A stretch of 64,000 bases of DNA from Chalara sp. BL73. Taxonomy: Eukaryota > Ascomycota > Leotiomycetes > Helotiales. The stretch lies in the NCBI GenBank assembly GCA_918026815.1, contig CAKJVC010000123.1:496001-560000 (forward strand). The letters are read 5' to 3'. Numbering within the stretch: position 1 is the first letter of the stretch; each line of letters begins with the position of its first letter. The notes under the pieces are model-generated. The model ran no database searches. It saw only the letters and a program-made list of their open reading frames with translations, and was not told the DNA's origin. This document shows, in pieces, positions 10,955 to 22,547 of the stretch. The translations under genes and the position numbers were made by a program.

Positions 10955-13042
10955 ATGGACTTTAACCACACTGCCGTGGCTCGCTACCCAAAACTTGGCA
11001 ATGGCCTTAAAGCCACACGTGATCTCGCACCTGGAGATGACATTGTCAGAATCGATGAACCGTATCTGATTATTGTTGAGAAGGCGGCTTTGAATTTGGT
11101 TAGTAATCGCTTGTCTCTTGAACCCGGATGATTAAAGAGCTGATTGTGAGTAGGTGTGTTCACAGTAAGTTCTCTGTAGGGATGTTGATAGAGCACTGCT
11201 GTGACTTTGAGAGGTTGGATCAGATAGAGTTCAAGCTGATGGCTAACAGGTGTTTGCACGAGAAAGAGAAGCTACAGAGATGCACCGGCTGTAAAGTGGT
11301 ATATTACTGCTCCAGGGCCTGCCAGTCTATTGCGTGGAGAGAAGGACATAAACTTGAGTGTCCAATCTATCAACGATTACCAGATGTGTTACCTACAGAG
11401 GTCGTTCCCCATTCTTAATCCCACAATCCTCATTTCTGGCCATAAAAAACCACACTGGAGCAAAAAATATCACTAACCTAACTTAGGTCCGCGGTGTAAT
11501 GGGCTTGCTTCTGAAAAAGAAGTTCGGACTCAAACCAGACCTTCGATGGATAAGCCTAGAAGGACACGCACCCGCATTACGCAGAACGGGAAGATGGGAC
11601 GATATTGTCCTCCAAGCCAAAGCCGCGGTCGAGTTTAGTGGAAGCCCGGCTCGCTGCATTGAAACGGCTGTTGAGTTTCTATGTCGTGTATGTACTACCT
11701 TGTGTTTCACTTCTGGAAGGGACGAATCCACAAGTATAGATTTTGTGTGATCAAAGAGAGTGACTGTATTGTGGTGCAGATATGGGAGCGGATGTAACGC
11801 AAGACGAGGTGATGCTGATGGTGAACAGATGGCTGCAAACGCGTTCCGTGTTACGCTCCCAGAGGCCACAGAGACGGGATTGTGTTTTGAGCCGGTCCTG
11901 GCGATGGCGAACCATGACTGTGATCCTGTAAGCTCTCATGCGGGGATGCGAGGATTTATATTGCAGGCTAGATTGGGATATACATCTAACTTGGGTAATC
12001 ATAGAACGCATTCGTAATGTTCGACGGCCGCAAAGTCTTTCTACGAACCCTAAACCCAATCAAGCAGGGGGAACAGATCTTCATCTCATACATAGATACT
12101 GTCCTACCACGAGATACTAGTGAGTGTAGCAAACTTATACCGCTGGTGTATGGCTAATGAAGCGGATAGGACTCGCCGACCTTCAAGCCTCATACTTCTT
12201 TACCTGTACCTGCCACAAATGCACGTCAGATTCAGGCACATACACGACGTTCATCCGCGCGTTCCCGCCAATCTCCTATCCTCGACTGGATCTTTTCGTT
12301 GATCCCAAGTCTTTGGATCTAACGCATAACCTTGAACCATGGGCAGACAAAGTTCAACAGGTCTGGGAATTCCATATCAAGAATTCCTTTGGTCCTGTTA
12401 GTTCTTCCCTATTTCTCCTCCTCACTCGTGATCTGAACATGAGATGGCTAATATGACAGGCACTTATTATGTTACTATACATTTTTTTGAACTACGATAT
12501 CTACCGCTATCCGCAGCCTATCCATCCGCATCGTGTACATACGCTCTGGCAGATCTTTCGGATCATGAAGATCATCGCACAAACCGCAGACGACGAACAG
12601 CTTGTGAAAAACGCAGCTTGTGTCCCGAGAAATCTCATGGTGGACTTTGATTATATATCCGGTGTCCAGGTAATCCTGATCCTGATCGTAGGTCCTCCAT
12701 GGCTATTTCCGTCGTGGGATGACGCTGATGGGCATAGATGGACCTAGCACCCAAGTCCCATGGTGAGAGCTCGAAGTTTGTACAGGATATGCGCGAGGAA
12801 CTGGCGTTCGTCGAGGGGGTTCAGAGACAACGAGGAAGTCCCCTCGGGGAGAAGTTTAAGGAATGGGTACGTATAGTTTCGTCTAGTTGGTCTTGGCAAA
12901 GTATTGTCTAGGAGAAGTTGTTGACAAATCGATCTAGGCACATGATGAACATGCAGAAGGACAAGGATACGCGAGGAAGATCTTTGAGGGATTAAGGGAA
13001 TTGGCGGGTTATGGGACGAAGCTTGTTGATGAGGTTTCGTAG
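10955..13042 (+). CDS. SET and MYND domain (SMYD-like) protein
   Basis: Ten exons: 10955-11098, 11154-11164, 11250-11400, 11487-11687, 11829-11927, 12005-12119, 12170-12396, 12460-12669, 12738-12866 and 12938-13042. They give 463 residues with all junctions in frame. The layout is SMYD-like. The split SET domain begins at residues about 14-45 (NGLKATRDLAPGD). A complete MYND finger follows, with Cys50, 53, 63, 66, 72, 76, His85 and Cys89 (C-x2-C-x9-C-x2-C-x5-C-x3-C-x8-H-x3-C). The SET core then resumes with EFLCRMAANAF, the NHDCDPN motif and the FISYID strand. A Cys-rich post-SET stretch (FTCTCHKC) completes it. SMYD proteins methylate lysines on histones or cytosolic proteins; the substrate here is unknown. 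The fifth exon's acceptor was chosen because NAFRV follows directly in the family. The 11-nt second exon supplies VCSQ of the zinc finger. Confidence 0.85.
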
Positions 13043-13298
13043 GGAGACTAGAATGTAACAAAGGGGACTTAGACTTGATAGTAACGGGGAGCCAAGTGTG
13101 TCTATCAATGAATATTAACAAATGAAACTGAATGAGGAACGGAAGAAGCATATGGCCCACGTTGTGCAAGATAATAGCTTTTGAGGCTGCTTCCGAAAAG
13201 TGGATTTCGTGCTTACAACTCTCCAAGCGCATGGTCTTAAAAACATTCACAGTGCAGCAAACCCAGGTTAGGATATCTTTAGGCTTGTTGATTGGCAT

Positions 13299-16016
13299 TC
13301 ACCCTAAGTCATCCTTTAACGCTTGAACAACCAATCTTTCTCGCTCTGCCAGCTTCTGTTTTCTTTTCTCCTCCTCATATTCACTCGGCACCTCGTCGAA
13401 CTCTGTATGCATACACGCCGAGAACCTCTTATGCTACTCTATGTTAGCTTCGCTTCCAATTTCCGTGGAAGAGAAAAGGGATACTCACACGGCGAAAGTC
13501 TTTTCCAATGTCGAATCCCATTCCGCATACGCCACATCGGAAAGGCATTACACGGCTTAATGTCGTGGGGTCGGGGGTACGGAATTTTGGAAGGACGACT
13601 CGGAAACTGGTGCCTTTCTCGGTCTGTTAAGTGTTAGTATTTGGATTTGGCGGTTGAGGTTAGTGATGTTGGTGGTATATTCAAATCTGCTTCTATGAGA
13701 GGGGCATACCATAGAGCTTCTGGGCTGAGATTTAGCTGTGGATATGGAAGAGGCTACAACGATGGGACCAGCAGCCTCGATAACGGCATAAGGATCTTTG
13801 GCTGGAGTGGTCCCTAAGAGTTCTGACGGCATTGGCTTGTAACGGAAGGATCGCTTATCTATCTTCCCAGACACTGTCAATTTATAACCATTCGAATTTC
13901 GATGTTTTAGAGATTGTCTAGATTGATCGGATATTCTTGATTTTCTCACGGCGGTTTTTGTAGGGGATGGTGATTGAGATACTTGCTTCTGAGGTTCTAT
14001 GCTTGGGACAGGCTCCAGAATGGAATTTGATGTGGATTCAACAAATTTAGGAGATAAAGCCTGTTTCTTTATACTTTCGGTATCTGCGGCATCTACGAAT
14101 GGTGGCTCCGAAGCACGCTTCCTCCGCTTTTGGCTAACATTCTCAAGAGGGCTATGTTCTCGCTTTCGTTGCGCTGACAATTCCCTCTTGGGTCCGGCGG
14201 ATGTGGCAGCACCTGCAGGATTTTGGGTATGATGCTGCGGCATCTTTTCTATATCTTCATTGGCGCCTCTGCACGTAGCTGCGATTGCAATTGTACCATA
14301 TTTCTGAGCATCATCACTGTGTAGAAGACCATTTCCATTTACAACCTTCTCGATTTGACCTATCATCTCTGGCTTACTCATTTTGGTATGCGTGATGCCA
14401 AATAGCTGACACACCTTGGCGAGTGTCTGTTTATGGGTTGATCCTGTGTAGCTCCAGACCTGGGTCGCACTCAGTGGATGCTCAATTGGAGTTGCGGCTG
14501 CCACAGAATGTGACCGTTCGCCTATCTTTAGTTTCAGATCATTATCTCTCACTAGCAAGGGATCTTTTGGCGTAATAAGACGTTCTGGCGTATGTGTGTC
14601 TAAGTTCTGAGTACTGTCAGAATCTTGACTATCAGGGACTTTTTGTCCTCCATCTTCCCTTGAAGGGGAGCTAGAGTTTGGAATCTGAAGAACTCTATAG
14701 TCAGTATCTGTTCTTAGCCAAGAGGTAAGAGCTTTGAGTACCTGTCGAACCGCAACTACCAATTCTCTGCGTGAGTCACTAGGATAGTTTTCCTTTCGCC
14801 AGGCAGACGTTTCGTAGTTGTCTAGATCCACGATCCGAAGGCGCTCCTCTGTGCTGTGCGCAGGCAGGAGAAGAGCACCCGAAATTGTCTCCTCAGACTT
14901 ATCGGCCTGTACTGCAACCTCCACCTCAATATGTCGACTTATGGCGTCGTTAACATGCTCGTCTTCCTGCGATGCGCCAGCATGTGGCAATGCTGCATTT
15001 TCTAGAGAATTTAGGCGTAGTTTTAAATATTCCAGCTCTACTTTCAATGCATCGACCTCGCAGACTTTGTGTTGCACTTTCTGTACGTTCCTTGAAATCT
15101 GGTTAAACTCATGGGCTGAAATATCGGGCGCGCTCATTCTTGAATTAATATGATCTTGTTTCTGTTTATATGTGGCGAGTTCATCTCTGAATCCATTTAA
15201 GTCTCTTCTGACATCCATTAGATCTTCATCGGCCAAGCTTTCTTGTTGAACTATGGCAATATCTGTTCGTAGTTCATTCATAAAATCTCTGAAAGACTTC
15301 ATTCCCTTTTCTATTCGATCCACTGCACTGCCGATACGGTCGATATCTTGTCGTTGAAGGGCAATTGCTGCTTCCGCCCACGTTTTGAATTTGTCTGGGA
15401 TTGCCTGAGTTAGCAAAGAACTTCACACGCCATCTTACACCAACTTACTCAAATCTCGTTGAGTTTTGTCCTGACTTAAAACTCCATCCACTGGGGGTAA
15501 CATAAGGCTATCAACATTTTTCTTTCCATTCGTAATATATGTGTGAGAACTTCCAGTGACTGGTTGCTCAGAGGGTTCCCTCCTCGGCGTTAAAGATTTC
15601 TTTGTACCCGGTAGTGTAAGCGCAAACCTTGCTTGTACGGAAAGTGCAGCTGTTGACTGGGTTTGAGCGGATATGACAGACATATAGGCTAAGCGTAGTA
15701 GCAACTGGTGCCTCTTCAACAAGTGTCCACTAGGCGCGCTGTGGCATCGTATACCCAGCACAGTCTTGCATCCTGAACAAGCTAGGTCCTGAAGTACAGT
15801 ATTTTCAACACGCGAACCTGTTGCAGCCTGATATGCTTCTCCCGTTGTTACAAATCCATCTGTTTGAGTGACGGCAGGATATAGTGGGCTAAAATAGGTA
15901 CTTCCGATCCCATTGAAGCTATTCTTAAAAGTCCCCAACTCGGTATTGCATTTCAGACAATAACACACCACTTGTTCCATTTTCGGCCCACATAGGGTAA
16001 TTCCTGTGTATACCAT
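13299..16016 (-). CDS. Mis18-domain protein with long coiled-coil extension
   Basis: Four minus-strand exons, 16016-15449, 15394-13710, 13623-13489 and 13427-13299, give 838 residues. The N-terminal domain (residues about 13-115) has two CxxC pairs, C20/C23 and C80/C83, within CYCLKCNTELG and LACSGCKTVLGIRC. This fits the Yippee-Mis18 fold (PF03226). Mis18 proteins prime centromeres for CENP-A loading, so a nuclear, centromeric role is likely. From about residue 190 comes coiled coil (FKTWAEAAIALQRQDIDRIG onward), then a charged, Ser-rich disordered region with KRRKR-type nuclear signals. A basic block (GTSFRVVLPKFRTPDP) follows. The end is a possible zinc finger, C-x2-C-x16-C-x-H, and a Glu/Lys-rich helix. 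The large exon stays open past the true third donor, so a naive reading stops falsely at 13557. Other Yippee-like roles cannot be excluded. Confidence 0.72.
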
Positions 16017-16506
16017 CCAGATCTGAACACTGCATCCAGTATTCCCGGGAAGTTGGCCCCTTAACGCGTCAAGACGCGCTCCAGCGCATACGGCTTAAGT
16101 TATGCGCCGATGCACTCACACAGTCGGCAGGGGGCAAAGACGTCCTTGTAGTTGTTGAAGTCAGATATTTGTTACCCAGCGCACACGAATATTCTATTAC
16201 GGGAGAGGAGAATATTGTTCAGAGTGGTGTAAATAACGATTTAGCTAAGTAGTCCTTGATTGCCTGATGCGGGCCCCGCATTTGACAAACTGGGACTCAG
16301 TTGGATGTTGTGTTAAATAAAGTGCTTTCAGCCTCACCCCCCCCGAGCCACATATGGGTCCAGCCACATAAAAGCCTCGTCCCCGCTGCCAAGCCAAGGC
16401 AGAGAAATTCAGATGCAGCCTTCTAACGATATTCTTTCAAACGCGACAGAGTACTTCCCTTCCTCGCCTTCTCGCTTATATTTCAGCAGTATTTGGTTCT
16501 TACACA
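16017..16506. promoter_or_regulatory. Divergent promoter between Mis18-like gene and REX1
   Basis: The two genes are transcribed away from each other, with about 490 bases between their ATGs. The right side contains a C-run (CACCCCCCCCGAG near 16337) and CT-rich leader sequence before the REX1 start. No TATA box stands out. Confidence 0.5.
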
Positions 16507-19083
16507 ATGGAATCCCCCCAGGCCGAGGAGGTCGCTCCCTTCAGCAATTCCGCTGCATCGGATGGTACCAACCGCAAAGACAAAAAGAGGAAGTGGGATT
16601 CTGTCGATGCAAACCTAGCCACCTCCAAGCTTGGTATGGACTCAATCCCATCTCTGCTTCGCCAGCCAGAGCTCCCAGAGTTCAATCTGACATCTGAAAG
16701 ACCCCCCAGTCAAGATGCTGGATCTCCCGCTTCAACCAATGGTGATAGCAAGGACGAATGGCAGACTGTGATAAACGCGCGACCATCGAAGAAGGTGAAG
16801 AAGATACCCAAAAAGCACTCGAACAATTATCCCCAGATCAAATTCTCTCCTGATTCTAGATTAAATACTCAACTCAAGATTAGTGATCTGCAAAACTTGG
16901 TCTTATATATTCTGGCGGATGGAACCTCTCCTCAATTTGTCTCCGTTCGACATAGAAATGAGATACGAAAGGTGGTTGTTCTGATGGTGCCTGGTCTGGA
17001 AATGGAGATGTTCAAACTGGAGCGAAAAGAAGCAGAGTATAAAAGGCCCAACGTCAGTTCTCCAGAGTACTACTATCCCAGTAAATTGAAGGAAGACGAG
17101 CTTCCCTTATCTCTCAAACCTTTTGCAGAAATTTTTGAGCATATCTGGCCCGTTAAGACACCCGGCGATGACAAATATGGAAAGATGCACTCTCCGCTCC
17201 ATGCTATGCTCACGGCGCCTATGCCAAAGAGTAAGGAGGAGAAGAAATGGAATGGTGGAAAGAACGGCAAAGGGAGAGGCGTCTCCCAAGCCAAGGAGCC
17301 CGAAGGTTGGAAAAACACTCGAACTCGAGTCACGGAGTTTATTCATGATACAGAAGAGCTTCTCGAGAATGACTACACCCTTCATCCTGCCGCTTACATC
17401 GCCAAAGAGCAGAAAGCCGCTTTGATAGAACACCGAAGCACCACAGGAAGCTCGACGGATGAAGGATGGGTGGATACATCAGTGACCAACTTTGAAGAAG
17501 GCGTCATACCAGAAAAGGATATTGAAGATGGAAGCATAACTGCAGGTAAAACAATCCTTGCTATGGATTGTGAGATGTGCATGACTGGAGAAAAGGAATT
17601 CTCTTTGACTCGCATAAGCATTGTAGGCTGGGATGGCTCTGTGGTGCTGGATGAGCTCGTTGTACCAGATAAACCCATTGTCAACTATCTTACTCAGTCA
17701 GTAAATCCATCACGGGCAGTCGAATGAACTAATTATAACTCTAGGTACTCTGGCATCACGGAGAAGATGCTTCAAGGTGTAACTACAAGGCTCCCAGATA
17801 TCCAGAAGAAGCTGCAAGACATCTTAACCCCACAGACTATACTCGTTGGTCACTCTCTCAACTCGGATTTGAACGCTCTGAAACTCACTCATCCCTTCAT
17901 AATCGACACCGCATTAATATATCCTCATCCAAGGGGACCACCTCTCAAATCCTCGCTGAAGTGGCTAGCCCAGAAGTACCTGAATCGAGAAATTCAAAAG
18001 GGCGTAAGTGAACTCCTTTTAAGAGCAACCCGCTGGAAACGTCCGTTCCGTGGAATTGATGGTCATGTCGCTGACAATTATTTGCAATTAGCATGGTACA
18101 ATTGGTCCTGGTGCGGGTCATGATTCCATTGAAGATGCGAAAACTTGCCTCGATCTCTTGAAACAGAAGTGTGAGAAAGGAAAAGAATGGGGAACTGGCG
18201 ATGCCATGGGCGAGAACATATTCAAGCGCGTGAGTAGAGCAGGTGTGAAATACAAAAATCAAGGAGGATCAGCTGTTCCATCTCCCCTAAGCGGCAAATC
18301 TAGCGCTGTCGTAGATTGGGGTGATCCAAAGAAAGGACCGGGAGGTGCAGCTACCTTCGTCGTTGGCTGTAAAAGCGATGAAGAAGTAATGGAAGGCGTG
18401 ATTCGTGCTGTCAAGGGCGATGTGGATGGGAAGGAGATCCCTGGCGGCGGAGTCGATTTTGTCTGGGCAAGGATGAGAGAGATTGAGGCATTGAAAGGGT
18501 GGTGGAACAATAACAGGTCAACTACGGTAGCAGCAAAGAGTTCTGCCGAACTGATTCCTCCATTTGCAGCGCCAGGAACAAAGCCTTTGGCGGCAACACC
18601 TGAGGATGAACTCTTTGACACCCCAAGTATTGTCCGAGGAGACGCTATAGCTGCCGCGGAGACGGTTGCGGCGGCTCAAGATGGCTTTCCGCTTTCGAAT
18701 TCCCTCCCACCTTTTACTACGAGTTCTCCATCCAATCTTATCACAACGACAGCGGCACTTACTGACAGGATCGCCAAAATTCACACATCGCTGCCACCAT
18801 GCACAGCACTTATCATATACTCAGGCAGTGGTGACCCGCGGGAAATGTCTCGAATGCAGGCTATGCAGTCACAGTTTAAGAAGGAGTATAAGTTCAAAAA
18901 ATGGGATCAATTGAGTGTTAGGTGGACTGACACTGAGGAGCAAGCGCTGGTATGTTATAACCATGCCTTATAGATTCCAAAGGCTCCATGGGAATCCATT
19001 CACATTTACTGACTTGTCACTCTAAACAGAAGCGGGCAGTTGCAGATGCGAGGCAAGGGATTGCATTTATGTGCGTGAAGTGA
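16507..19083 (+). CDS. REX1: 3'-5' RNA exonuclease REX1/RNH70
   Basis: Four exons, 16507-17696, 17745-18003, 18092-18949 and 19030-19083, give 786 residues. The DEDDh exonuclease domain spans about residues 350-500. Its motifs are MDCEMC (Asp and Glu), GHSLNSDLNAL (Asp) and HDSIEDA (His and Asp); the last is split by the second intron. LTRISIVGWDG and DELVVPDKPI...YLTQYSGITE agree with the yeast Rex1 (Rnh70) line rather than other DEDD enzymes. Yeast Rex1 trims 3' ends of 5S rRNA, 5.8S rRNA and tRNA precursors in the nucleus. N-terminal KKRKWD and KKVKKIPKKH tracts look like nuclear or nucleolar signals. The C-terminal region (from about 505) is loosely conserved. The last exon adds only 17 residues. 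Confidence 0.93.
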
Positions 19084-20293
19084 TATGAGGCGCCAAAAGT
19101 ATGATACCATGGACCCTTATATCCTGCGCGGCTTCTTGTGGCTAGGGACAACTCAGTCAACAAAAGATATACAGACCATGATAGATGACCCAAATTGACT
19201 GGAGAGCATATCAACAGCGGCTGAAAAACTCGCAACCTCAAAGCTATTTGTTGAATCCGGTTTTCGATCAACGCTGCCATCCATGCCCTTTGATTGCTTT
19301 AAAATGCTACACCTTAGGGGGGAATAAAGTGAGTTTGCGCAAGTGTATTGGTTGGTTTCTTCTTGTTGGCTTATGAACAAGATAAGGCAGTGCGACGAGT
19401 CTGCGATGCACAGGCATTGTATGTTACCAATCGTATCTCCTCCAATATGCTTATCAGCATCTCGTTCCATGATCTGCTATCAACTTGCTTCAAGGTAGTA
19501 CTTTATTTGGCAGCTGGACGAACAGTGGTGGCCCCTCGTGACTCCAATAACTCTACACATTGTGGAGAGGGTAAGGCCTGTAAGTACGGCACATCGGCAA
19601 GAGTTCCAGAAGTTCCAGAACCATGAATGCAGTCAATAACCACTCCTATGATCTAAAACTTGTATCAAAGTTCTTTGTCAGCTGCTCATATGAATTAAGC
19701 CTTGCTAAGGCGCAAGTGCATCTCTCTATATTAATTTCTCCAAACAGGTAGGACATAAATATTGTATCCGGGTGATGTTGCAACGCTACGTTCTATACGA
19801 TACACCTCAACAGTTTCCCCATACGATCGACATATTTCCTCACTTTCAACCAATCGTACATTCGACAGTGCGAACTGCCGGATCGGCAATGTGGAAGGTG
19901 GGACTGTGTTGTGCAGTTTATTCGGCACAGAGCCCCGTACATACCCCAGTCCTGTGGGATTGCCAAGTACAGAAATCTTATCTCCTTCCCAGTATTCGAT
20001 ATACCTCCGCTCAGATTTTCTTGCAGCGATATTTATGAATTACTACTTACAAGATATTTCGGAGTCTCTTAAAGTTTTCGGCGGCTGACTTGAAATGCTT
20101 GCGGGCCAATGGTACAATTAACACAACCCTATTACCAACCAAGCCGGATCTCCCAAGCATTGGCTGGAATTAGAAGGTCGTGACCTGTTGGCAAATATGA
20201 AATTGTATATGAATGCAGCCTTGTCCATGGTGCTTGAATGGTTGCCCTCTTAGATCTCGGGAATCTCATCTAAAAGCCACCAGATCAAAAGCC
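19084..20293. other. Gene-free stretch, 1.2 kb
   Basis: Only short, overlapping ORFs in several frames without domain signal. It probably holds the REX1 3' UTR and the promoter of the secreted LVIVD-type gene. Confidence 0.45.
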
Positions 20294-21974
20294 ATGATGT
20301 TGTTCAACCTCTACGTTCTTGGCCTAGCCGTGTGTGGTACCAGCGTTTTCGCGAAAGAGATGCCGGTGGATGCAGCCTTGGCTGAAAGTCTTTACGATAA
20401 TGGAAGTCGTCATATGGAGATTATGGCCAAGAAGGAGGTACGGAGCAGACTTTTGATGATTGACCTTTGACGACAAACGCTGATGGTTATCATTATAGAA
20501 AACTTGGCGGAAACAACGCATAGCAGGGAACTTCAAGTCCGAGAACTACGAGTCTCTCTCCGCTGCCCTTGCTGTGACTTATCCGGTCAAATGTGTCAGT
20601 GGCAAAGCTACTGCCGTAGCTGGCGATGCACTGAACACGTTCAGATGTAAGAACGTAAGCATTCTTCAGGATCACAAGAATTGTTTCAACACTGACCTCC
20701 CTAAGATTGACCTGTATGACTTCTTGACTCACGCTCAGCTCGGAAGCAACGGCGGCGAAGGGTCTAGCTCTTGGGGATGGACCGATACAGCCAGTAAACG
20801 AGAGTTTATTGCTATCGGTCAATCTGACGGAGCTTCATTTGCCGAGATCCTCCCAACCGGAAGGCTCAGCTATCTTGGGCGTTTGCCACAATACTCCACT
20901 GCATCCATTTGGCGTGAGATCCGTGGTTACAAGAACTACATGATCATTGGAAGCGAGGCTGCAAGGCACAATGTCCAGGTCTTTGATATGACCAAGGTAA
21001 AACATCACTTTCGTGTTTTTGGGTGAATTATCGATTAATGTTTACTATAGCTTCTCACTGTCAATCCAGCAAGCCCAAAAACCTTCAGCAACTCGGCAGA
21101 TCTCACTGGGCTCTTCACTGGTCTTCCAAACGGGCGATCACACACCATTACCGTGAACGAAGAGCTGAATTACGCGGTAGCAAACGGTGGTAAGGCTCTG
21201 CCAATAAGGTTTATGTTCCTCATGTTCCATGTTGACTTGTCTCTAGCACAACCTCGAAGCAGTACCTGCGCTGGTGGCTTAATCTTCATCGACCTCACTG
21301 ACCCAGCAAAGCCTACCAGCCCAGGATGTGCATCACAAGACGGCTACGTCCATGACTCTCAATGCCTCGTCTATCGCGGCCCAGATACCGCCTACGTAGG
21401 GAAGGACATTTGCTACGGCTACAACGAGGATTCGTTGACAATTTACGATGTCACTGACAAGAAGGCCCCAAAGGTCATTTCCAAGACTTCGTACACTGGT
21501 GTCGCGTATGCGCATCAAGGATGGGTTCTTGATAAGCAGAATCAGACTTTCCTCCTCCTAGACGACGAATACGACGAATATGACAAGACGGCCCCTGCTG
21601 CGGATGGCCACCCTGTGACATATATTTGGGATATCCGATCACTTGCGAAGCCGAAGCAAACAGGTTATTATAAGTCGGCCTCTTCCTACTCAATAGACCA
21701 TAATCAATATGTGAAGGATGGTTACAGCTACCAGAGCAATTATGGAGCTGGACTAAGAGTTTTGGATGTCAGAAGCATCCCTAACGACCCAACCGGAAAG
21801 GGTGTCACTGAAGTGGCATTCTTCGATGTTTATCCTGAAGATGATGCAAAGACTAACGGCGGTGTGATCGATTTCGTTGGCAGCTGGAGTAGTTACGCGT
21901 TCTTCCCTAGTGGGTATATCTTTGTCAATACTATTGAGAGAGGAGGATTTGTTGTCAAGAGAACGGATATCTAG
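20294..21974 (+). CDS. Secreted LVIVD / choice-of-anchor-B type protein
   Basis: Four exons, 20294-20437, 20499-20996, 21051-21189 and 21247-21974, give 502 residues. The N-terminus MMLFNLYVLGLAVCGTSVFAK is a clear signal peptide. The mature part has repeated beta-propeller-like blades with the pattern 'xxVxVFDMTKLLTV' and 'STCAGGLIFIDLTDPAKP' (LVIVD-type repeats). A pair of Cys-containing stretches flanks them (CVSGKATAVAGD). Fungal and bacterial relatives are annotated as choice-of-anchor B or regulatory P-domain proteins; no activity is established. The third intron is 57 nt, a multiple of three, and contains no stop. Its splicing is supported by the resulting VANGAQPRSSTCAGG join. Extracellular location is likely. 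Confidence 0.82.
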
Positions 21975-22547
21975 ATGGTACCATGATGCGTATATATGTA
22001 ACCACGGCTTTGAGGGCTGAGAGCTTTAATCCGACTCTTTGTTGTCGAAAGCGGAGAGCGGATGTGAGGGTTGGAATAATGTATATTGCAGATAAAAGGC
22101 AACGAGGCTAAATCAAGTCTTCGTCCCGTCCTATTCCTAGATTCTGAGAAATCGGTATATTAATTTATTCTAACATCTGCGGCATGAACCTCATGTTTCA
22201 AAGCATGACGCTGGCCTGTTCCAATGCCAGAATTGATGAGCTAACTTTGGATCACTGTACTGAGGACCTCTTCCTGAGCAGGTATTGTTGGTAGCCGGAA
22301 ATAGTTTAAATGTGTGGTGCCATGCTCTCCAGTACGTCAACATAAGATATAGAGTAGCTTAAGTAGCTGCAGTAGCACCCCTGAGTGTGTCGCTTATCCC
22401 ACCAATCTTTGCTAGATCAGGAAGGTGATCCATGCAGGTAGATGAGTCGCGAGCTAGCTTTTGTGTTTATACGAGACCCTACGACTCCACAGCGGAAGCT
22501 GATCTTGAAACAGTTACTTGTCTTATGTGTTACGGAAATGGTGAGCG
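21975..22547. other. Intergenic region before the GH127-like gene
   Basis: About 570 bases without a coding signal. It includes the promoter of the secreted glycosidase that follows. Confidence 0.45.

Noticed and set aside
12744..13298. A 184-codon ORF on the minus strand
   Set aside because: It lies across the last two exons and 3' end of the SET/MYND gene and shows no domain.
13557..15416. Treating this open frame as a complete separate gene
   Set aside because: It lacks its own start region, its 5' side joins the Mis18-like exon in frame, and its last 50 codons are an intron with a clear donor, branch site and acceptor.
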